Of a stretch of DNA of 64,000 bases, positions 57,780 to 64,000 are shown one piece after another. Positions within the stretch are counted from its first letter, which is position 1; each line of letters starts with the position of its first letter. A model generated the notes under the pieces. That model saw only the letters and a list, made by a program, of their open reading frames with translations. It searched no databases and was not told the origin of the DNA. The DNA comes from JAUIKM01 sp964445695. Its GTDB lineage: Bacteria > Bacteroidota > Ignavibacteria > Kapaibacteriales > UBA7675. The stretch lies in NCBI GenBank assembly GCA_964445695.1, contig CAYULF010000007.1, positions 140,266 to 204,265 on the forward strand, given 5' to 3'. The translations under genes and the position numbers were made by a program.

Positions 57780-60587
57780 TCAGCGAACAATCGCCAGTTT
57801 GCCGAACAGACGCCGGCTGCCAGCCGTTAAACGCAGATAATAAATGCCCTCCGCCAGTTGCGTGCCGTTGCCGCCGCGTCCGTCAAAGTCAAAGCTGTGC
57901 CGCCCGGCCGGGAGAGACGTTCCATTAAACAAACGGCGTACCGTGCGACCGCCCTGATCGACGATTTCCAGCGTGCAGGGAGAAGCTTCATCCAAGGTAA
58001 AACTGAATTGCCCCGTCGTTTGCAGCGGCGACGGGCTGACCTGAATGGACTCCATTTGTTTAAGTGCCGGTATGTCGTCCACCGAAGTTGCGGCGTCAAA
58101 AAAGTCCGGACCGATATTCGCGGAGTACATGCCGTTGCCGTGCGTGGCGATAGCAACCAGGCCGTCCGACGGGCGCGAGACAACCATGTCGACAACCACA
58201 TTGCCGATAAGATCGCCGCCCTGCAGAACCCAGTTGGTTTGTTCGCCCTCCATCTGAACCGTGGCAAAAAGTCCAATACTCGTGCCCACAAAATAGGCCG
58301 TACCGTGCGGCGTAGGCAGAATCGTGGCCCAGGAAACCGAAGGTCCATCGCCCTGCGTGTCGCCGTTTTCCTCCAGGTTGCCGCTGACGGGCGTCCATGT
58401 TGTACCGCCGTTGTCCGTGTAAAACACACTCTGGATGCGGTAGTTGGACATGACTGCAATGGCATTGTCGGCATTGCTCGGATCGACGGCAATGCAGTTA
58501 ACATATCCGTCGCGCTCCAGATTGCCGATGCCCGCGGACACGTCGATAACTTCGGGATCGCCCGAGTCGGCATTGTCGATACGGATAATTTCGTGGCGGT
58601 TTGTGCCGAAATACACGCGGTCGGCGGGCTCGGTGGAAACGGCCACGGCGGTAATGCGCCCATCGTTGCCCCCCGAATTGTTAAGTCGGCTCCACTTTAA
58701 CAGCACACCTTCCGGTTCATCCGTCGGGTTATTGCGATAGAGCGCCCACTTGGTTACCAGATATAAAATGCGCGGGCGATTTGGATCAATGGCAAAAGGG
58801 TTGATAAACACGTAATCATTGTCGGCCACGTTGGGCGGATTGATTTTCGTGCGTTGCACGCGCGTGCCGTCTTCGCGCAGTTTAAGATAGTGCAACTCGC
58901 CGTTCTGCGAAGAAACGTAGTAAAACTGACGTCCGCCCGCTACGGCGCAAAACGAACCGTCGCCGCCCAGAACTTCCGCCCAGGCATCGCCCGCATTGTC
59001 CGTACTTCCCAGCAGCGAGCCGTTGTCCTGCGCACCGCCCAGCATGTAGGGATCGCCGGCCGTGACGGGATCGATGGCGATCGAATAAAACTGCGTCGTG
59101 AAATATCCATTGTTCAAGTCGTCCCAGACCACCTCATCAGCCAGGTTGTCTTCCGTGCGGTAGACGCCGCCGTCGTTGCCGGAAAGCATGCGCTGCGGAT
59201 TGGACGGATAAAATACCACGGCATGCTGATCGGGATGGTGATTCGGGTAGCGGAAATCGTCCTCCGACGGCTGCGGATTGTAGCCGCCGATCCAGACCGT
59301 ATTGTGGCTGCTCGTAAAACCATCGTCGGAACGCCAGAGGTTGCGACCGCCCAGGTAAATCACAAAGTCATCTTCCGGGTGCACCGTGATAACCATGTTG
59401 TAACCGCCCTGGGCGTTGATCGTCCCGAAGTCGCCCGTGGCCGGCAGATTCTCTGTTAAGTCGTCCCAGACGTTCTGACCGCCCGACCCGGTGCGATCGG
59501 CGAATTTGTACAAGGTGTGTCCGTTAACGCCGCTGCCGAAGGCGCGCACAAAAAAGTACATCTCATCGGGAAAAGGCGATGGGCCAATGACGGCGCGCTG
59601 CGCCTGCGCCGGCCAGAAGGAGGGAGTGACGTCCGTCCAGTCGATGCCGTTGGACGAACGCCAGACGCCGCCGCCCGTGCCGCTTGAAAGCACGGCATAC
59701 ACATCGCCGAATTCATTGAGGTAGACGTCCGTGTACACGCCGCCGCTGTTTAAGTCGCCGAGAACCAGGTCCCAGGACTCGCCGCCGTCGTCCGAGCGCA
59801 TAATGCCGCGGTAACCGGCCACGTAGACAATATCCTCGTCCGGCCGTGTGTAGTCGACCTGCACGTTAAAAATGTAGTCAAAGACGTTGTCGCGCAGTAC
59901 CACGCGGCCTTCGACCGTCGATTCGAGCTGACGCCAGCTGCTACCGCCGTCGTCGGACTTAAACAAACCGCGGCCGGTGAACGGCGCGCCCTGTCCGTCG
60001 GCGCTGTTGCCGAGAAATTCGCCGGTGCCGTAGTACCAGGTATCCGTGCGGCCCTCGCGTTTATCCTGCGAAATGCAGGTAATGCTCTGCAGATCGATCG
60101 GGTCGGTGCGTTTGGACCAGCTTGCGCCTTCGTCCTCGCTCAGCCACAGGCCGCCGGAAACACCGCCGGCGAGCAGTCGCTTTTCGTCGGCGACGTCAAT
60201 CGCCAGCGCGCGCGTACGACCGCCGATGTTAAACGGACCGCGACGACGCCACTCGGCATTCATGAAGTTGAGTTTGTCCGTCTCGCCCTTGGCCATCGCC
60301 GCCCACTGCAGATCCTTGTCTGAAGCCAGCGTTTTGGCAAAGCGCATGGAACGCGCGTGAATGTCGGTCGGAATGTTGTGCTCGCCCAGCATGCCGCGTT
60401 TTTCCAGCTCCAGCTGAAGGCGTTCCGCGGGATTTTCGTAGCGTTTCGGCTCTTCCTGCTCCGCCTCGAAGCTGGATACAAGACCGTCGTTTCCGGAGTC
60501 CAACACCGTGGAACCAAGCAGCCACAGGCCGCCGACTGCAAGCGCCGCGGCTACGGCGAGACCAAATTTCTTCATGGAATTCTTCAT
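57780..60587 (-). CDS. secreted BNR/sortilin-type repeat protein with T9SS C-terminal domain
   Basis: A 935-aa protein from ATG 60587, chosen because it gives an N-terminal hydrophobic segment (FGLAVAAALAVGGLWLLGS) and a basic start. The body holds repeated Ser/Asp-x-Asp-x-Gly-x-Thr/Ser-Trp boxes (LSEDEGASWSKR, KSDDGGSSWRQL, RSDDGGESWDL, YTDNGGTTWTP), the asparagine/aspartate boxes of BNR-type beta-propellers. The C-terminal 80 residues (SPSPLQTTGQFSFTLDE to GIYYLRLTAGSR) are a type IX sorting domain, so the protein is exported and anchored on the surface. It is likely a glycan- or mineral-binding surface protein; the substrate is unknown. Confidence 0.85.
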   Translation of the reverse strand: MKNSMKKFGLAVAAALAVGGLWLLGSTVLDSGNDGLVSSFEAEQEEPKRYENPAERLQLELEKRGMLGEHNIPTDIHARSMRFAKTLASDKDLQWAAMAKGETDKLNFMNAEWRRRGPFNIGGRTRALAIDVADEKRLLAGGVSGGLWLSEDEGASWSKRTDPIDLQSITCISQDKREGRTDTWYYGTGEFLGNSADGQGAPFTGRGLFKSDDGGSSWRQLESTVEGRVVLRDNVFDYIFNVQVDYTRPDEDIVYVAGYRGIMRSDDGGESWDLVLGDLNSGGVYTDVYLNEFGDVYAVLSSGTGGGVWRSSNGIDWTDVTPSFWPAQAQRAVIGPSPFPDEMYFFVRAFGSGVNGHTLYKFADRTGSGGQNVWDDLTENLPATGDFGTINAQGGYNMVITVHPEDDFVIYLGGRNLWRSDDGFTSSHNTVWIGGYNPQPSEDDFRYPNHHPDQHAVVFYPSNPQRMLSGNDGGVYRTEDNLADEVVWDDLNNGYFTTQFYSIAIDPVTAGDPYMLGGAQDNGSLLGSTDNAGDAWAEVLGGDGSFCAVAGGRQFYYVSSQNGELHYLKLREDGTRVQRTKINPPNVADNDYVFINPFAIDPNRPRILYLVTKWALYRNNPTDEPEGVLLKWSRLNNSGGNDGRITAVAVSTEPADRVYFGTNRHEIIRIDNADSGDPEVIDVSAGIGNLERDGYVNCIAVDPSNADNAIAVMSNYRIQSVFYTDNGGTTWTPVSGNLEENGDTQGDGPSVSWATILPTPHGTAYFVGTSIGLFATVQMEGEQTNWVLQGGDLIGNVVVDMVVSRPSDGLVAIATHGNGMYSANIGPDFFDAATSVDDIPALKQMESIQVSPSPLQTTGQFSFTLDEASPCTLEIVDQGGRTVRRLFNGTSLPAGRHSFDFDGRGGNGTQLAEGIYYLRLTAGSRRLFGKLAIVR

Positions 60588-60812
60588 CTTGATTGCTGGA
60601 AATGCGAAGACCGAACGTTTGTGTATACCGTCCGGCGGCGTTTTGTCGCCGAAGCGGCGTCGGCGAACGATGGTCCGCACATCTGCGCCTCCGCAGAACA
60701 ACGACGGCAAACCGGGTGCCGGCCACAAATGTTCCCGTCCGACGACACAAACCGGAAAGTTAGCAGGAACGGGCGGGATGGACAAGCGGGAGTTGCCCGG
60801 GCGACACTTGAG

Positions 60813-60858
60813 TAGGTAGAAATACCTATGAGCTGTGAGCACTTAGGGCTCACAGCTC
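60813..60858. repeat. 46-bp palindromic repeat, copy A
   Basis: TAGGTA..TACCTA followed by GAGCTGTGAGC, an ACTTAGG loop and GCTCACAGCTC: two stacked hairpins in 46 bp. It matches copy B at 44 of 46 positions. Confidence 0.9.
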
Positions 60859-60945
60859 ATTACCTGCATGCCAAAAATCCGATGTTCCATGACAGCCGCT
60901 GAACGATCGTGGTGTTGCGACGAACGGATTGTGCCAAGTTAAAAA

Positions 60946-60991
60946 TAGGTAAAACTACCTATGAGCTGTGAGCACTTAGGGCTCACAGCTC
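60946..60991. repeat. 46-bp palindromic repeat, copy B
   Basis: Same structure as copy A, 133 bp away in the same intergenic region. A third, partial copy is at 63,946. The remaining intergenic sequence shows no gene. Confidence 0.9.
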
Positions 60992-61006
60992 CTTTCATCA
61001 ATAAAG

Positions 61007-61036
61007 AAAGGGCGCCTCCATGGGAGAACGCCCTTT
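61007..61036 (-). terminator. terminator of the DUF3160 gene
   Basis: On the leftward strand AAAGGGCG and CGCCCTTT form the stem, followed by CTTTATTG. It lies 50 bp after the DUF3160 stop. Confidence 0.75.
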
Positions 61037-61085
61037 ATTGACGCCAAACACACGTCAATTTTTTCTGTCCGTCAGTCTCGCTTCA

Positions 61086-63650
61086 TCAGCGAGCGATCGT
61101 CAACTGGCCGCCGCCGCGCTGGTCGCCGATCTGCACTTCGTAGACGTACACGCCGTTGGACAGCAGTTTGCCGCTCTCGTCCGTGCCGTCCCAGCGCAGT
61201 TGCATCGCGCCCGCCGGCAAGTGATCGCTGAACAGGCTGCGCACCAGGCGGCCCGAAAGGTCGTAGATGTTGACCGTCGTCTGCTCGTAAGCCAGATTCG
61301 TCGGAACCGTGAATTGCAGCAGCGTGCTCGCAGCAAAGGGGTTCGGATAAGCCGGGGCCGTCGCCACGCCTCCATTGGCCGGATTTGCCGGGTTGTCTTC
61401 CACGTCCGTGACCGACATGTGCAGCGTCTGGCCGATGTTTCCTTTGGCTTCGCCGTTTTCGTCGGCCAGGTAGAGGTTCACGAAGTCCGGACGCGCAGGC
61501 GGCTCGGCGCCGTTCTGCATCGTAGCCCACTCTTCATCCGTGTGGCGTTTGAAGTTGAGGCTGACCATCTCGTGATAACTCATCACCGGACCGCAGTAGA
61601 CCGTCGGCGTGCCGAGGCAGTTTTCGACCAGGATAAAAGCCATATTCACTTTGCCCGTGCCCACGTGCATGACCCAGCCGACCGTGTTGCCCGCCGCGTC
61701 CGTCGGCGCCGTGTGCACGTCGGCGACCACCATGTCGGTCGTTTTCATGCCGTCGTTGCCCGTGTAGTATAGGCTCGTGTACCAGCCGCCGAAGTTCACG
61801 TCGCAGCCCTGTGGAATGTCGAAGATCATCGTGCGCAGGAAAGTCTTCTGATCGTCCGTCAGTTCCACCTGCGCCAGCTGGTTCTGCGCAATCGCGCTCA
61901 GCGTGCCCATGTGGCCTTCCAGCGTCGCGAAGTAATTCAGCATCGAAGTCTTCGTCTGCGGGTCGGCGAATTCGACGCCTTCAACCGCGGCGTAAGCGCG
62001 GCGCGCCAGGCCGGCGATCGCGTCGTAGGTAGCCGGAACAGGCTCCACATAACTTTCCGGGAACTGGCAGCCGATGCCGCCGCTGTACGATTGTTTGGCG
62101 TACAGCAGGTTGTCGTGACGCAGTTGCGACCACGAAGCCAGCTGCGTATTCATCGTTTTCTGCCACCAGGCCGCCGTCTGCATGAACTGCGGCAGCGCGG
62201 CGCGCTCTTCGCCGTCCGGCGGATTCAGCGAGCGGATCGAGTTCAGCCAGTTCGTGTAGATCGAGGCGTCCCAGAAATTTTCGTCGTATTGATCGATCAT
62301 GTAGCGCAGACCGGCCAGGTTGCTGCCGTAGTTAAACTGATCCAGTTCGTTTTCCAGCAGCTGAACCGAGGCGTTGTTGCCCAGCGCAAACAGAATGTCC
62401 TGGTGGCTCGGCAGCATGCGGCGCACTTTTTCATTTTCAAAGGTCACGCGGTCGTAAACGACGTTGCTGAACACGTAGGAATCGACGATAAAACGCTGAC
62501 CCATCACCAGAAAGGCGACCGCCGGTTCGATCTGATCCGGATCCATCGGGTCCGACATCAGGATTTGCGACAGAATGCGCTGCGGCGCATAGGATTTGTT
62601 AACCATCGTCTGCTGGTATTGCGCAAAAGTATTTTCATCCGTCAGCTCGGCGACGTCCTGAATGTTAAGTTCCGTTTTAACTTCCAGCAGGTTGCGCAGC
62701 GCCACGTTGTCCTGCTCGCCGATAAACGCTTCCAGGATATTGTTAATCTTGTCGTGATTGTTAATCGCTCCGCTCTCGGCGGCGGCCTGGGCGATCAGCA
62801 GCGAGGTGATCGCCTGACGCTGAATGTCCGCGGGCAGCGGCGCCTGGCCCGACTCTTCCGGCGCTTTGATGTAGAGTTCCGTACGGCCCAGCCACATCAT
62901 CGCCTGGAAGTAGCGCGTCAGTTCTTCGCTCTGCGTGTAGTGTCCGCGCGGCGTGAACTGGCTGAAGTCCATTTTGCGTCCCGTGCCGCTCGTGTACAGC
63001 GGATAGCTCGTGGCGGACTGACCTTCGACCAGGTCCAGCATATCGGCGATCACGGCCTGGTTTTCCGCGTAGTAGGGTTGCGCAGCCATGCCGAGCAGTT
63101 TGGCCGTCACTGTCAGGTGTACGTCGTAGTCGCGCAGGCTGGCCTGCATGCCGGCGTCACTGCCGTAGCGTTGTTCCAGCACCTCGCGCAGGGCCAGCGT
63201 TTTGTTTAAGAATTCCGTTAACTCCGGAATGATAATTTGCTCTTCAAAGTCGATCAGAATGGCGTCGTAGGACATGTGCAGCGCGTGCAGGATGGCGTCG
63301 CTCGACACGTAGACCGGCAGGTGCGACTTGTACACGTCCAGGAAACCGTAAGCAAAGCGGTTGTGGCTGACGCGCTCCGTCACGGCAAAACCGTGGCGGT
63401 CGATCAGCGACTTCTCATAATCCGTTAACTGGAAATGCTCGTCGACTTCTTCGGAAAACTCCGCATCGGCGAACTTCACATCGGCAAACGCTTCAAACAC
63501 GCCGGCCGGGTACATGTCCAGCAGGTCGGCCGTGGTCATATCGCGGTTGTTTTCGAGGAAGTTTTTGTACTCCTCGACGGAAAAATCACCCGCCGCCAGT
63601 TGCACTGAGACTGCGGCAAACACAATCAGGCTGGTAAGTATTCTGCGCAT
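61086..63650 (-). CDS. DUF3160 protein with T9SS-type C-terminal domain
   Basis: An 854-aa protein from ATG 63650, with a signal peptide (ILTSLIVFAAVSVQLAAG). Most of the chain is the DUF3160 family, a large alpha-helical domain of unknown function found in FCB and related bacteria (YGFLDVYKSHLPVYVSSDAI, YTQSEELTRYFQAMMWLGR, WWQKTMNTQLASWSQLRHD). The C-terminal 90 residues (AYPNPFAASTLLQFTVPTN, YDLSGRLVRSLF, NGVYVYEVQIG) are a FlgD/type IX sorting domain. It is exported and attached to the surface; its biochemical activity is not known. Confidence 0.9.
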   Translation of the reverse strand: MRRILTSLIVFAAVSVQLAAGDFSVEEYKNFLENNRDMTTADLLDMYPAGVFEAFADVKFADAEFSEEVDEHFQLTDYEKSLIDRHGFAVTERVSHNRFAYGFLDVYKSHLPVYVSSDAILHALHMSYDAILIDFEEQIIIPELTEFLNKTLALREVLEQRYGSDAGMQASLRDYDVHLTVTAKLLGMAAQPYYAENQAVIADMLDLVEGQSATSYPLYTSGTGRKMDFSQFTPRGHYTQSEELTRYFQAMMWLGRTELYIKAPEESGQAPLPADIQRQAITSLLIAQAAAESGAINNHDKINNILEAFIGEQDNVALRNLLEVKTELNIQDVAELTDENTFAQYQQTMVNKSYAPQRILSQILMSDPMDPDQIEPAVAFLVMGQRFIVDSYVFSNVVYDRVTFENEKVRRMLPSHQDILFALGNNASVQLLENELDQFNYGSNLAGLRYMIDQYDENFWDASIYTNWLNSIRSLNPPDGEERAALPQFMQTAAWWQKTMNTQLASWSQLRHDNLLYAKQSYSGGIGCQFPESYVEPVPATYDAIAGLARRAYAAVEGVEFADPQTKTSMLNYFATLEGHMGTLSAIAQNQLAQVELTDDQKTFLRTMIFDIPQGCDVNFGGWYTSLYYTGNDGMKTTDMVVADVHTAPTDAAGNTVGWVMHVGTGKVNMAFILVENCLGTPTVYCGPVMSYHEMVSLNFKRHTDEEWATMQNGAEPPARPDFVNLYLADENGEAKGNIGQTLHMSVTDVEDNPANPANGGVATAPAYPNPFAASTLLQFTVPTNLAYEQTTVNIYDLSGRLVRSLFSDHLPAGAMQLRWDGTDESGKLLSNGVYVYEVQIGDQRGGGQLTIAR

Positions 63651-63940
63651 AGCGTGGTCCTTTGATTTTGTGGAATATCTCTGTATGAAATTTTGCGTGT
63701 GTTTTTGTGCGTTTTGTTCTCGCATCGGGCGGGTTCAAGCTCCCGCGTTACCCCCATTGACTGGAAGCTTTTCGGCTTGTTTCACCTGCTCCCAACTTTT
63801 TTTCTTTTTGCTGAATCGCTTGCCCTGCGGGCGCTCTTTCAAACCATTTTGTTTGGCCCGCGGCGCGCTTTCAAGTTGTGCGGCCAGGGTTTCCGGTCTC
63901 AAAGTCTTCGCCGCTGAATGGTGGAAACGTCCGGCCAAAA

Positions 63941-63967
63941 AAAAAGAGCTGTGAGCCCTTAGGGCTC
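63941..63967 (-). terminator. terminator sharing the 46-bp repeat palindrome
   Basis: On the leftward strand GAGCCCTAAGGGCTC is a perfect palindrome and is followed by ACAGCTC and a T-run. It reuses the GAGCTGTGAGC half of the 46-bp repeats and would end a gene located to the right of the window. Otherwise 63,651-63,940 shows nothing. Confidence 0.75.
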
Positions 63968-64000
63968 GTAAGTTGGCAAACAGAAAAAACGCAGGAAAAG

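Noticed and set aside
61911..63209. 432-codon rightward open frame
   Set aside because: It lies opposite the DUF3160 gene, is Arg/Val/Gln/His-rich and has no family features; it is a GC-rich antisense shadow.

Overview
The window has two parts. Positions 1 to about 21,355 are one end of an integrated, non-tailed virus-like element. Positions 21,356 to 64,000 are chromosome of a GC-richer, Gram-negative bacterium. Several chromosomal proteins end in a C-terminal sorting domain of the type IX secretion/FlgD-like kind (28164-32318, 57780-60587, 61086-63650), and there are Hydin-like Ig repeats, a DUF3160 protein and a TonB-dependent receptor. Together these point to the FCB superphylum (Ignavibacteria/Kapaibacteria/Chlorobi-like). 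The exact lineage cannot be read from the sequence. A run of 100 Ns at 27698-27797 marks a scaffold gap inside a repeat.

Element (1-21,355). The left side carries a divergent repressor-like gene (leftward, cut by the window edge) and a rightward early module: small HTH protein, acidic SSB-like protein, D5/P4-type primase-helicase, membrane protein with a GAF-like domain, an intergenic block of CTGGAAAACT iterons, an HTH protein and small ORFs. The right side is a leftward late operon of about 20 tightly coupled genes (21,087 to 7,035). It encodes a DUF2314 protein, membrane proteins, a transglutaminase-like protease, a secreted Cys-rich protein, a 1246-aa CHAP hydrolase/coiled-coil protein, glycine-zipper and Arg/Lys-rich proteins, three small beta-rich proteins of about 136-210 aa (capsid candidates), a spike with recent internal duplications and YadA-like head repeats, a T4-type lysozyme with a membrane anchor, a zinc-ribbon protein, a RadA-like ATPase and a J-domain protein. 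I see no terminase, portal, HK97 capsid, tail tube or tape measure. The early and late units converge and share a CTAG at their stop codons (7035-7038). The right boundary is a displaced 3' half of a tRNA-Arg(ACG) gene followed by its terminator. The intact tRNA, and probably the integrase, should therefore lie left of the window.

Flank (21.4-25.5 kb). An AT-richer stretch holds a three-helix membrane protein and two adjacent membrane-anchored pentapeptide-repeat proteins.

Chromosome (25.6-64 kb). In order: an ECF sigma factor with a putative membrane anti-sigma protein that ends in a beta-barrel-like domain; a large secreted VWA protein; DUF3052, potassium-channel-like, outer-membrane, flavin amine oxidase, GNAT and epimerase genes; an Fe-S type APS reductase (cysH); topA; a TonB receptor, His/Asp-rich lipoprotein and DUF2946-like operon that looks metal-related; a candidate structured RNA; a TPR-LuxR regulator; and a methionine operon metY-metX-hom. 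The metY leader encodes a 17-residue peptide that starts with four Met and two Cys, placed upstream of an intrinsic terminator, so it looks like a sulfur amino acid attenuator. Beyond this are a 7-TM protein divergent from an HxlR regulator, a DUF3224 protein, a BNR-repeat secreted protein, a pair of 46-bp palindromic repeats and a DUF3160 protein.
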